This document shows, in pieces, positions 11,501-21,413 of a stretch of 64,000 bases of DNA (positions are counted from its first letter, which is position 1; each line of letters begins with the position of its first letter). Source of the DNA: Bromus sterilis (taxonomy: Eukaryota > Streptophyta > Magnoliopsida > Poales > Poaceae); assembly GCA_950022295.1 (NCBI GenBank), contig OX465601.1, positions 114,285,501-114,349,500 on the forward strand. The letters are read 5' to 3'. Below the pieces are notes generated by a model, which was not told where the DNA came from, did no database searches, and was given only the letters and a program-made list of their open reading frames with translations. The position numbers were made by a program, and so were the translations under genes.

Positions 11501-13337
11501 GAAGATGCGATGTGGCCACCAAGAAATCCAGAGGCTCTAAAATTGATGGAGAAAGTACGTACAAGTCTCTTGTTCTATAAAGTACTTGATTAAATTTACA
11601 CATATAATTGTCAAATGTGATAATCAGTGCAAGCATATAGACATCTCTACTGCTTATATAATTTAATTTTAATCGTGCTTTCCGCAAGTTACTTTTGTCA
11701 ATTCAAAAGGAAGTACCTGCAGCTTAGCTAGCCTAATGCACCAGGGTGGTCCGATAATAAAAATATTTACATAAATTTATTCATTTTCAAAGAAGGGTCT
11801 GTCTACGTGCCAGTCGACTGAAACTTCGCGAAGTCTCAGTTGAACTGACATCAACGTAACAGTTGCAACAACGCATTTATTGTGTTCACGTCATTGCAAC
11901 AAACTCTCTGTTGCAGCAGATTCTCTGTTGCAAAGTCCTCAACGAGGGTTTTTTTTAACGCAAATCACCACCCGTAAGATAGAAATCGCTTTGCAACAAA
12001 AGCTATGTTGCGCTCGAACCATTGTAACAAGACCTTTGTTGCAAAAGCCTTCAAAGCAAAAAAAAATCATGGTTTTATATAACCAATACAGCACGAGGCT
12101 TTGCAACAAGCCTCTTTTATATGTTGCGCTCAGACCAATGCAACAAGAACTTTGTTGCAAAGTGAGCAAAATGTTTTCTTTTATATGTCCTAGAGCCGTA
12201 CGATTAGACCTTATGCAATGGCTACCTGAAGTTGTAGCCATCCTGTTCAAAGAATTCTTTACTACACTATATACAAGCTATGGAGAAATTCCAGGGTGGT
12301 TCGTGGACCACCCTGTCCGCCTCTTAGCTATGGCACTGAGCAGTTTCTTTCATGAAATAGAATTATTTGGGCTTCAAAGATTAATCGTACTTTGAAGCCA
12401 CACTATTATTTTACCTTGTACTCCATATTCTGATGTCATTTTTAATGTATTCTTGACATCCCCAGGAAATATCAAGCAGAGAAAAGGAAGGACAGCTAGA
12501 TGAGAGTTTTCTGTCAGAAGTTAATGCTCAGCTGAGGCAAGTAAGTGGTACTGTTTATTGCTTTATAGGTTTGAGATGTTTTATATTTTTATATAACATA
12601 GATTATTCTTGATATTAATAATATTTACACGTGTTTAGGCTAAAGAAGAAGTAGATAAGCCAGGACTTCAAGTAATGCTGCAAAAGGTGTTGCAACTATA
12701 TGCTTCCAACTTTCTCCGAAAGCGCAGCTACGCTTATAAAGGTGATCCTTTTTTTTTATGTCTTTCCAGCTTCAGATGTTGATAAGTAACTGTCTTTCGT
12801 TTGAGTTCTGAGTGCATGTGTTGATATTCTCAGGGGGAGAGGTTGTGGTGCCTGAGAAGTTTCTTGAATCGATAATAGTGGGTATGAATTTTACCCAAAA
12901 GATTGTTTATATTGTGCCTGTGTAATCACCGCCTCTGATATCTTGTTTGCACAATGCAGCTCCCGAAAATGACTGGAATAGGCTCTTGCTTGATGGACTT
13001 TCAGTTGGAAAAGGAGATGTTTCACCTGAAGAATTTTACGCTGTTACCAAGAAGAGAATTGAAAGAATCTTGATCCGCACGGTAAGATTCATAATCTGTT
13101 GAGTTCTACATGCCGTGTTTCCTAGTATAATCAATATACTCAACACTACAGATTGTGAAGCTATTTTAACGCCTCAGTGCCTTGCCCTGAGCATCCCCTC
13201 ACACACCTTTGTCTCTGTATTTTTATTTTTGACAGGAAGGAGGTTCTTATCAGCAACGGGTACTTGTCGAATATATAAAAGAGATACAAGCTAGAGCAGA
13301 GGAAATAGTGAACCGGCTTCAAGGCCCAGCTGTGTAA
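8578..13337 (+). CDS. Spliced host gene, predicted plastid-targeted protein of unknown function
   Basis: This is the only convincing cellular gene in the window. Exons 2-10 are 10511-10596, 11051-11149, 11255-11320, 11438-11554, 12466-12540, 12639-12741, 12834-12881, 12960-13081 and 13236-13337. All have GT/AG borders and compatible phases and give about 272 uninterrupted residues ending in a TAA at 13335. Readable pieces include EVDRLIDMLRDANPRE, FSEGFWVRLAARIDLCKSD, MWPPRNPEALKLMEK, FLRKRSYAYK and RILIRTEGGSYQQRVLVEY; the protein is helical and charged with no membrane segment. The ATG at 8578 opens a frame rich in Ala, Ser, Pro and Arg (MATATASTPLRRPPSP), like a plastid transit peptide. 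Exon 2 needs a phase-1 donor and none is clean in that frame. A donor after AGAG near 8829 fits phase 1 but in another frame, so exon 1 is unsettled. I do not recognise the family; the low mutational load suggests a functional gene. Confidence 0.75.
9096..10202. mobile_element. Non-autonomous Mutator-like element in intron 1
   Basis: The element is bounded by a perfect 9-bp duplication AATGTGAAT (9087-9095 and 10203-10211). Its ends are related inverted sequences: GCCGGCTGACCGG near the left and the complement of GCCGGTCGACCGG near the right. A 9-bp target duplication is the Mutator hallmark. The left half is an array of degenerate GTAGCAAAAA/GGTTGCAAC units; the right half (about 9790-10140) is GC-rich and yields long low-complexity frames on both strands that I do not regard as genes. 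No transposase is visible. Confidence 0.75.
11741..12316. repeat. Transposon-like insert in intron 5 with palindromes and TTGCAACAA repeats
   Basis: The intron between 11555 and 12465 is enlarged by a segment with a near-perfect palindrome centred on TTCGCGAA (11811-11847), several GCAACAA/TTGTTGCA motifs (11870-12160), an 8-bp hairpin ATGGCTAC/GTAGCCAT near 12220-12241, and a CAGGGTGG/CCACCCTG hairpin at 12292-12315. CCAGGGTGGT also occurs at 11741-11750 and 12291-12300, 540 bp apart. The style resembles grass Mutator-like MITEs, but I could not fix ends or a target duplication. The 171-codon frame inside is probably fortuitous. Confidence 0.4.
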
Positions 13338-13420
13338 CTTTTACGTAGTGTTTTGTAACATCAGAATCCATTATATCCAATAAATGAGAAATACTGATTT
13401 TATACGTTTAGCACCTTTTT
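13338..13420 (+). terminator. 3' UTR with AATAAA polyadenylation signal
   Basis: AATAAA at 13379-13384 lies 42 bp after the stop codon of the host gene, in an AT-rich context with GT-rich sequence before it (TAGTGTTTTGTAAC). It supports the 3' end of the gene model. The spacing is short but normal for a plant gene. Confidence 0.6.
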
Positions 13421-13689
13421 AATAGAATACATTGTGGTAATCAAACTCATTGTCGGCTCTCCTGACGCATGGAGGGTTATGTTACTAGAGATTCCAATGC
13501 CAAATAATCATAACCCTTGAGTACCTACATGTCATCTAATGTTTTACAGTGCATCCAATGTTATTTTTTAGTCAGCAACCGTAGAACAGTTGTTAAGTTG
13601 TTCTACCGTAATTTTTAATCAATTATAAAGTAAGTTACAATGGTACGGTACAATGGATGGCAGAGATAAAAGTACAAGTATTTAGCCCA
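13421..13689. other. Intergenic sequence, nothing recognised
   Basis: AT-rich intergenic DNA between the host gene and the LINE remnants. I saw no ORF, repeat boundary or RNA gene here. Confidence 0.5.
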
Positions 13690-13942
13690 TTCCTATTTTG
13701 TGCAACATCAGTGATTAAATAAGATTACTGTCTATCCGAACTTGAAGTTTATGCTTGAACCGGGCTTTTATTCTGTGCTTGAGAAGGCTTAGGTCAGCAG
13801 GAAGATTCTTTCTCCAATTTTGAACTGTTGGTCTCTTATTTCTGAAGATTTTCCCATTCCTTTGAATCCAATGTTCCAGTAGCCTAAGATGATGATCTCA
13901 ATTCCAAACTCGGATGGAACATGTTGTAAAGCTAGCATGGTG

Positions 13943-15243
13943 TCTTTTTTTTTGAACAATCACCCGGGGGGGGGGGGGGGAGTCCCCACCTGAATATATT
14001 ACTCAAAGTGCCCATGGGCAGTGTTACATCAAAGCAAGGGTCGGGGTGAGAGGTAATTCCACCAAGACATGGCGGCCTATTTACTGTCGTGATCTCTAAA
14101 ACGATGGATCCAGAGAGAAAAGTCAGCAATGACATGGCGAATAGTGTCACTCGGAGTGTGCATTTCGCCTTTAAAGACCAGGGCGTTACGCGAATCACAG
14201 AGTTTTCACAATAGGGTGAGAGCGACTGTCGGCCATATGTTGATGTCGAGACCAACGGGTGTCCGCACCTCAACTGAAGAGGGCATGTCGAGGCCCAGAC
14301 GTGCCCACACCTGAACAGTGTCGGGGTAGAGAAGCGTGAGGTGAGCAGCGTGCTCATGATGATGGTCACAGCGGGGGCAGGTAGCATCAGAAGTGATCGT
14401 CTTGCGGTGAAGATTTTCCCTCATGTTCAACCTGTCACGAAAAAGCAACCAGCCAAATACCTTTACCTTGATGGGAACCAAAGAAACCCAGATGTAGCTT
14501 GCATTGCAGTCCAACTCCCGGTCTGGCACGAGCAGAGTGTAAGCGCACCTGGAGGAAAAGGTCATCCCATGTGCGAGGAATCGTTCAACCAGCGCGTCGC
14601 TGGGTATGAAATCCTGCAACAAAGACAAAACAACATCTAGCTCGACAGTAGCGACATGGGTTAGGCGATCCCGCAAGGTTGCAAGTAAACCATCCTGCAG
14701 GACCTGGCATACTAGGATTGATGCAGAGGTAGCGTGGGAGAAAAGGTGGGGGAAGACCGAGGCAAGTGGTTGGCTGATGAGCCAGCAGTAGAGCTAGAAG
14801 AAGGTGGTGTCTCCTCTATTAGTGAGGACGAAGGTGATTTTCCGAAGAGAAGGAAGGTGATCGTGAACGACATTCCAGAGAAACGAGTTAGTGACTGGTT
14901 TATTTTTTATTTCGAGAGAGCATGGACGATTGAACCAATGTACCCAGGGGATGTTGGGGATTTGGAGTAGTTTGGCCGCAAATTTCATCAGAATGCAGTC
15001 GTTTTGAATCTGGAGATTCTTGACGCCAAGGCCACCGCTGTCCTTGGGTTGACAAGAATTTTTCCAAGCAATGAGGCAGCAGGCAACCGAGCTTTTTTCT
15101 TCAGCGGTCCACAAAAAGGACCGTTGAATGGCGTCCAGTCTCTTGATCACACCTTTAGGGAGGCGGGAAAATGACATAAAGTACGTAGCGAGAGAGTCTA
15201 ATATGGACGAAATATGAGATCAAGAGTTTATGTCGGAAAACCG
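13943..15243 (-). mobile_element. Second LINE remnant inserted in the first, 5' truncated
   Basis: A T-run at 13944-13952 marks the poly-A tail of a minus-strand LINE. Frames 14794-15177 (SRLPKGVIKRLDAIQRSFLW, GGLGVKNLQIQN) and 14206-14676 (KVFGWLLFRDRLNMRENL, then CPRCDHHHEHAAHL) are the end of the reverse-transcriptase region and the zf-RVT domain. A G-run of 15 or more bases follows at about 13966. The 5' end stops near 15200 at an inverted duplication, in line with 5' truncation during target-primed reverse transcription. The two main frames are separated by a frame break, so the copy is non-functional. Confidence 0.65.
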
Positions 15244-15262
15244 TCTCGCTACGTACTTTATG
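15175..15262. repeat. Perfect 19-bp inverted repeat with 50-nt loop at the LINE 5' junction
   Basis: CATAAAGTACGTAGCGAGA at 15175-15193 and its exact complement at 15244-15262. The left arm is part of the LINE coding sequence (minus-strand frame LATYFMS). The right arm sits at the junction with the older LINE. A 13-bp direct repeat TTATGGAAACCCA follows at 15258-15270 and 15318-15330. Confidence 0.8.
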
Positions 15263-16149
15263 GAAACCCACATAAAAGGCACACCAGTCTATGAAGACAC
15301 CATGTGTTTAAAAGGGATTATGGAAACCCAACACCTATGAGAGAAAAATTACAGTCCCACAGAAGACGCAGTAGGGTTTCATTGGCATTCAGATTGCAGC
15401 ATGTACACGAGTAGTTATTCGTGAAGAATCCTTTGCGTTGGAGAAGATATCTGGTATATTTTTTTTGTGGAGTACCAGGCAGAAAAAGATCTTGTGCTTT
15501 ACTCTGCTAGAGCTTTTCCAAGTTTTGTTAAGAAGGTCTGATCCTTGATTATCAATGTTGAGTTTCTTGTACATTGCCATGTAGGAGTATACCTCTTTTC
15601 CATTGCATTGCCATAAGTCTTTCTCATTAGATTCAGGAAATGTTATTGTTAAAATTTGTTGAAGCTGGTCCCAAGCCTGTGTTGAAATGGGAGTACGAAA
15701 CATTTGTTCCCAATTGGAGGTGTTTCTGAACTGTGATATAGAAATTGAGAAATTATTTGCATATGACAAGAGTCCTGGGAATTGTTGGTGGAAGATGTCT
15801 GATTTCCATTTGTCAAACTAGAAAAGAACCGAATCTCCTTTTCTAATTGTGACAACAGAATGAACCTTGTAAGTGTTGATCAGAGGGATGTAAGCTTTCC
15901 ACCAGAAAGATCCTACTAGTTTCTCATTTGGTGGTGGGTGCTGATAGGATGTTTCCCAAAGCAGTGATACCCAAGGAATGTTTTCTTTGTTGACAGTACA
16001 TCCAGCGTTGCAGCATCGATAATTAATCATTTAAAGCATTCAACTCCTGGAAACAGAAGTGTGACACTATATGCAGAAATGTGAACTTAACTAGTAATAA
16101 ACTTGTTTTCAGGGAAGCATAACATATTGTCCTCTTGAAAGACGGCCTA

Positions 16150-16292
16150 GGACCGGTTCTTTTGCCGGCTTCTCCCAAGCTTCTCATGTAAGCCGCTCCC
16201 CCCCCAATTTATTTGGGATTCTAAGCTAGTTTATCCCTCATTAGTTCGGGGTGGAGCAGCTTATGGGACAAGCCGCCAAAAGAACTGGGTCT
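16150..16292. mobile_element. MITE-like element, 143 bp, long imperfect terminal inverted repeats
   Basis: The left arm contains GGTTCTTTTGCCGGCTTCTC and the right arm its imperfect complement (GACAAGCCGCCAAAAGAAC); pairing continues inward through TAAGCCGCTCC / GGAGCAGCTTA. No coding sequence fits inside. Length and structure are typical of a MITE. The target duplication is unclear, so the superfamily is not assigned. Confidence 0.65.
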
Positions 16293-16659
16293 TAAGAGGA
16301 TACCAAAATCACTTACTTTGCAGTTAGATAGGGAACACATTTTGAAAATGTTGGCTTTGTTCGGCTGACATGAACAAATGTTTGTTTGTTGAATTGCATA
16401 GCTTCCCCTAGTCACAGTTAGTCTATGGACAAGTACACTACTATTTCCTTGTTATTTATGTGGTTTATCCAGAAGTTCATTTATTTTTGGTGAGCGTAGC
16501 TCTTACAGCTGGGATAATTGATCTATATGGTTAAAACTGGATTTCTAATAAGCATTGAATTAATCAGGCTTCATTAATTTGAATGCATCCTAGTTGTGAT
16601 GAAGGTTTTATTTCTTAGAGTATTATATATATAGTTGTGATGAAGTGTTAACATTTACT
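16293..16659. other. AT-rich intergenic sequence, nothing recognised
   Basis: No ORF, repeat end or RNA gene is apparent between the MITE and the decayed LTR-like stretch. Confidence 0.5.
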
Positions 16660-17720
16660 TGGTTCCTTAGACCATGACAATATTGTAGAGCGAGATACCT
16701 GATGGTTACTTTGGGATTGTCAAATATCACTACATAACTGGGTAATTTTAAAGTCGACTTTTGGATGTGACAGAAAAGTATCCTATGGTGTTTGATATGC
16801 CAATACCGAGATTTGTTCCTCCAACGATGGGAAAAAAATACTTTGGTCCCACTCGGTATTAGGGTATTCATTGTCACTTGGACAAGCATATTGATTACGG
16901 TATTAGTCACACAGACACCGGAATACGGAAATGAGAAATGAGAAAGGATAGCTAGGTATAGTGATCATATTATTGATCATGGGAATGCCGTAAAAGTCCC
17001 ACCTCCGGTATTATAACATATCAAGAGGAAAAGGGAATTGCGTGCAATAACTAAAGGTTCACTGGATAAAGAACTACTTTGGTACGGCAGGGAGTGTCCC
17101 ACAAGTACGTTGAATGTACAAGGTCTCAAGAACCTTTTGGAACTTTCTAGAAGGGTCATAGTGGGCCGACCCCTATGACTTTGGGGGGTGCAATGCACCC
17201 CATGGGCCAAAGTTGATCGCCGTCCACTTGGCTTGGGGGTGGAAAACAACCTAAGTGGTGGAGTCCTAAGAGGATTCCCTACCAAGTTGGCCGACCCCCA
17301 TTGCCCCTCCACATATATATAGGTGGGTGCACCAAGGAGGCACCCCTAATGATCCTGTCATTGTTGAGTGCTGCCCTACGCCCATATCTCCTCCTGATCA
17401 AGATTTATCTAGTTTGAGGATGCCGCTAGGTTGTCTCTGCCTCTAGTTTTCTCCATAGTTCTTTGTGTAGTGTTGCAGTATCTCTAGATCAGTAAGCATG
17501 CATATCTTGGAGGTAGTGTCTACTTCGACACCGGATCGGTGGGTCTTTCCGGATAAATTCTCACGGATGGGAGGTATAACCTAGTTGTCGGAATCGGAAA
17601 ACTTCACCAACTCTTCTTCCTCCTCTTTTTTTGCATGACTTGTTGGTCATATGATAGTAACTTGTACCACCATAGTGTTGATGGTCACGATCGTGTGCGA
17701 ATAAATGTTTATTGAGTAAC
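16660..17720 (+). repeat. Decayed LTR-like sequence with TATATATA promoter
   Basis: The block has the layout of a Triticeae LTR: a long AT-rich upstream part, a GC-rich stretch with TGGGCCGACCCC and GGCCGACCCCC motifs (17160-17310), a CATATATATAGG box near 17312-17323, and a downstream transcribed part. It resembles copia-type LTRs from memory. I found no partner copy in the window and no clear TG/CA ends or target duplication, so the call is weak. Confidence 0.35.
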
Positions 17721-18343
17721 ATGTTTTCCTGTAGGTTCCAATATTTATAGAAGGTTTGTAGTTCAATTGCAAACCTTCTTATTACTCCAAAAGCTTGTCG
17801 GGTTCCTTCCTTAGAAGTTTTGGGCCAAGTTCCGGGAAGTTTCTAGGTTATCCACAAGGTTTGAAATTGATGTGCAAACCTTATGTGTTCCTCAAAACTT
17901 GGGAGGATCCTAGCACCAAAAGCACTGGCCCCTAGAAGTTTCGGGCTACCCAGGACAGACATGTCACATTGTACTTTAGGGGAAACTCTCTCAAATTAAT
18001 ATCTTTATGTGGATGTGGGTGCATTTTGTATGTGTTTGTGAAATTAATTACCATCATACCTCCAAGGCGCATCCCCACTTAATAGTGTGGTTGCCCTAAT
18101 GAATCGATAAACAATGTAAAAGTCATCATGAATCATTGTGTTTATTTATTCGAAATGGGGGGGGGGTCCAACCATACATGCTTCTCTTTGTGATGAGTTC
18201 CACAGTGAGGAACATGTGGTTGAGGTCGCCCTTCTTCTGTTCTTGGGTGTGATAATTTTTGTAGCTTTCCATCTTTGGGAATCTTATCTATCCGACTTTG
18301 AGCTCCTGTTTTGTAGCGTCTCTAGGCCTTTTGAGAAAAGTCT
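17721..18343 (-). repeat. Degenerate flank; right end belongs to an old gypsy remnant
   Basis: Most of this stretch shows no recognisable gene; GCAAACCTT-type motifs recur near 17750-17880. The last ~200 bases, read on the minus strand, would be the continuation of the old gypsy remnant whose other pieces are 27652-27752 and 36139-36680, since elements D and B sit between the pieces. No frame in this part is long enough to name a domain. Confidence 0.3.
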
Positions 18344-18790
18344 TGACGAGGGGGTGACCCCACGACTCCTATGGATGAGACTACCCGGTGTACCCGAAGA
18401 CAGGAGGCCCACAAAGATGTCGCCTGGGCCCAGCCTTGGCCCGCTAGTGGCACCGACGTAGGAGTCCACGACTCATAAGGAAGGTGCAGACTTGCCGTAC
18501 GGAACAAGATCACGGTTAGGAAACCTCATCTGTAATCCAGGACGGACTCCCCGAGACCTAGCCTAGTATATAAAGGCTAGGAGGGGAGACGTCGAGAGGA
18601 GGCAATACACAATATGTAACCCTAGCCTTGTGCGCACTAGCCTTGGCTCCCCTGTAATCGCCATCTCCAATCAATAGCATCGAGCAGGAACGTATCCTCC
18701 TGTTAGCCGACGAGCTATCGTCCAACCTGTGCATCTCATGACTAACCCAAGGTCCCTGACCATGGGATTTTCTAGGGTACATCCCCGTCA
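18344..18790 (+). repeat. 5' LTR of element D
   Basis: The LTR runs from TGACGAGGGGGTGACC to CATCCCCGTCA. A TATA box TATATAAA lies at 18567-18574, enclosed by the 7-bp inverted repeat CCTAGCC/GGCTAGG. It aligns end to end with 27205-27651 and, in reverse, with 55564-56010. Confidence 0.9.
18567..18574 (+). promoter_or_regulatory. LTR TATA box inside a short inverted repeat
   Basis: TATATAAA in the 5' LTR. The same position in the 3' LTR reads TATATAAT (27428-27435). The element E LTR keeps TATATAAA on the minus strand. In all three LTRs the box sits between CCTAGCC and a GGCT(A/G)GG arm. Confidence 0.65.
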
Positions 18791-18792
18791 AT

Positions 18793-18810
18793 TGGCGCCG
18801 TCTGTGGGAA
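18793..18810 (+). promoter_or_regulatory. Primer-binding site of element D
   Basis: TGGCGCCGTCTGTGGGAA starts two bases after the LTR. It differs from the tRNA-Asp-type site of the Athila-like elements in this window after TGGCGCCGT. Tat/Ogre elements are reported to use a tRNA-Arg type primer, which would fit, but I could not check this against a tRNA. Confidence 0.75.
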
Positions 18811-19800
18811 CTACACAGGTTGGAATTACGATCTCGGCGGTTCCATCTTCAGCAAGCCACAACTCAAGAGAAAGAACCAGATACAATCCACCTGAGGAAT
18901 TCAAGATCACGGCGAACATCTCTGCCGCCCCGGCGAGATCGCTCAGCCTGCAGCCGTGCCAAGACCAATACTACGGCGGCAACCGAGCCCACCACCAGCG
19001 AAGGAGAAGACGACGACCCAAAAGAAAGACGCGAGGGCTCCACACGGAGATCCCGATCAACGAACTACAACATGAAGAAGAGGACTTGCCGACCACTCGA
19101 CGACCCACCTCCACCCAGGCACCCACCGCACAACAAGACACCGACTCCGAGCTCGAGATCAGCGACCGCCAGGATCTTCGCCAACAAGGAAGAAATCGAC
19201 GACTCAGAAGAAAGGCGCGAGGGTCCTACGAAGAGACCCCACTCGACGAGTCGATCTCTACAGCCACGCGCTCGCTGACCACTCGACGACCCGCCGCCGT
19301 GCGGACAGCCGCCGCCTGCCAGGACAGCGACTCTGAGACTCAGACCGGCAAATACTACGATCCAGATCGAATGCCAGACGAATTTGCCAATCTCATAAGG
19401 AACCAGAATCTAAGCGAGGGGATCGAAATCGACACACGAGCTCACGAGCATCCAGCAGATCACGCGCTGTTCTTCCGAATCTCAAGGAGGAAACGACATG
19501 CCGGATCCAGCAAGCTCACGGTCAGGGAACAGCTAGAAGGACCCTGCACGATCCACTGATTCGAAGACAACTGGGGAAACATCAGATCAAGCCACACTCT
19601 AGGAGACTGTCGTCTGTTCAACGAACTCGCCGACAGCCTCAAGGAGGAAAAACAGTGAGAAGCCAAGCGGGCCCGACGAACCGAGCAGTCACCCACTCAA
19701 GGACAGGTGTACACGATCCAAGAAGGCAAGGTATAGCAAGCCCAACAGGACGCCTACACCCTGCAGGCCAGAGCAGCCGAGAACCTAAACACAACCGAAG
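18811..19800 (+). pseudogene. Decayed, shortened gag of element D
   Basis: An open frame from the LTR to 19559 is rich in Arg, Glu, Asp and Thr. It repeats a block twice (DSELEISDRQDLRQQGRNRR region and PTTRRP/LTTRRP pairs), then runs through YYDPDRMPDEFANLIRNQN and EQLEGPCTIH, which resembles the region before the C-terminal part of Tat gag. It stops at 19557, and the same frame has further stops near 19655 and 19736 before protease-like sequence. The usual Tat gag is longer, and the central capsid-like block is not recognisable, so an internal deletion is likely. Function would be virus-like particle assembly in an intact copy. Confidence 0.6.
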
Positions 19801-21413
19801 TCTACCAGCTACACAACGCAGAAACTAGCATCACGTTCTCCAAGAGCGATCACCCGCCTGCAGTCCCAAGGCCGGGGCACGCGCTCCTGGTACTCGACGC
19901 CCAAATTGGAGGGTACGACATGGACAAAATCTTCATGGACGGAGGCAGCAGCATGAACATAATCTTTGTCAGCACCCTATGCAAGATGCTGATCCCACGA
20001 TCAGTATGGAAGAAATCAAGCACCGTGTTATACGGAGTAGTCCCAGAAGAAGCAGCTACTTCCCTTGGACTAATCGAGCTCGAAGTTGTCTTTGGCAGCA
20101 GACGCAATTTCGCAAGACACACCCTCGAGTTCGAAGTACTCGATTGGCAATCACAGTATCACGCCATATTGGGACGTCCAGCATTTTCACAATTCATGGC
20201 GATTCCGCACTACGCCTACCTCAAACTCAAAATGCCAGGATCCGCGGGCGTCATCATAGTCAACGGGAGCTTCACAAAATCAGACAAATGCGACCGCGAT
20301 TTCCACAAAGTCTCCGACACCTTCGGAGCCGAGCAAGAACTCACAGAAATAGCCATGGCGACAGACAAAAGCATCTTTCCACCAGCAAGCCGAAGCGAGT
20401 CAAAAGAGTATGGATGGGACTTCAAGATCGACAGCGACACGGTCACCCACCAGGTGCACCCGACAGACCCAGAAAAAACAGTCCATGTGTACGCCCACCT
20501 CCCGGAAGAGCAAGCGACTTCCCTCATCGCTTTCCTCCGCGAAGAATGGGAAATCTTTGCCTGGTGCCCAGCCGACATGCTAGGAGTACCGCGCGAGTTC
20601 GCGGAACACGCGCTGCGCATCAAGCCAAACACCAAGCCAGTGAAGCAGGCACTACGAAGATTCTCAGAACCCAAGCGCAGAGCAATCGGGGAGGAAGTCA
20701 ACCGACTACTCGACACCCAATTCATCCGAGAGACGAAGAAAGCCACTCGGGTCGCCAACCCTGTGCTGGTCCCCAAGATAGACACAGACGTACTACGAAT
20801 GTGCGTCGACTACGGGCCAGTCAACAAACACTGCCCAAAGGACCACTTTCCCCTTCCATGAATCGATCAGATAATCGACTCGACAGCAGGATGTGATCTA
20901 CTATCGTTCCTCGACGCTTACTCAGGATACAATCAGATCAGGATGAAGGAAGAAGACGAAGAACGTAAATCATTCACCACCCCTTACGGCGTATTTTGCT
21001 ACAGAACAATGCCCTTTGGACTCAAGAATGCCGGCGCCACATACCAGCGGATGATGCAAGCCTGCTTAAAAGAGCAAATCGGAAGAAACGTGCAGGTCTA
21101 CGTGGACGACATAGTCATCAAAACTTACAGTGCAAACACGCTACTCGACGACCTGCGCGAGACCTTCGCAGCACTCAACAAGTACAGAATCAAGCTCAAC
21201 CCAAAGAAGTGCGCATTCGGCGTCCCAGCCGGGAAGCTGCTCGGGTACATGGTCTCTGCTCGAGGAATCAAAGCGAACCCCGAGAAAGTTCAAGCAATCG
21301 CCAGGATGCAGGAACCAACCAACATCACAGGCGTGAAGCAGCTCACCGGAAGACTCGCAACCCTGAGTCGTTTCATCAGCAGATTGGGAGAGCGCACATT
21401 GCCATTCTACTAG
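19801..21413 (+). pseudogene. Protease and reverse transcriptase of element D, with stops
   Basis: The protease region has an active-site-like FMDGGSSMNIIF (19938-19973) and the C-terminal YHAILGRPAF motif (about 20158). A linker follows, then reverse transcriptase: FIRETKKATRVANPVLVPK, MCVDYGPVNKHCPKDHFPLP and, after a stop at 20859, FLDAYSGYNQI, TPYGVFCYRTMPFGLKNAGA and YVDD at 21099-21110. A second stop (TAG) lies at 21411. Both stops are in frame with the flanking coding sequence, so they are point mutations, not boundaries. The catalytic YVDD is intact, but the protein could not be made whole without readthrough. Confidence 0.8.

Larger units (their letters stand above)
13690..16030 (-). 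mobile_element. LINE (L1-type) remnant, C-terminal part, split by a second LINE
   Basis: On the minus strand, 15263-16030 encodes broken frames with NIPWVSLLWE, VGSFWWK and KSSSRVKHKIFFCLVLHK, then a Cys-rich NANETLLRLLWDC block near 15340-15400. After a gap, 13690-13942 resumes with QRNGKIFRNKRPTVQNW and LLKHRIKARFKHKLQV. This order is the reverse-transcriptase zinc-binding region (zf-RVT, PF13966 type) at the C-terminus of plant L1 LINEs. The gap is filled by another LINE (13943-15243). Frameshifts and stops are frequent. The reverse-transcriptase core is absent, so the copy was 5' truncated or lost. Confidence 0.6.

Noticed and set aside
11880..12395. 171-codon plus-strand frame in intron 5 of the host gene
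   Set aside because: It spans TTGCAACAA repeat DNA between well-supported exons and has no recognisable domain.
20216..20785. 189-codon minus-strand frame opposite protease/reverse transcriptase of D, and similar shadows over the integrase
   Set aside because: Antisense shadows of GC-biased pol codons. There is no promoter and no family resemblance.
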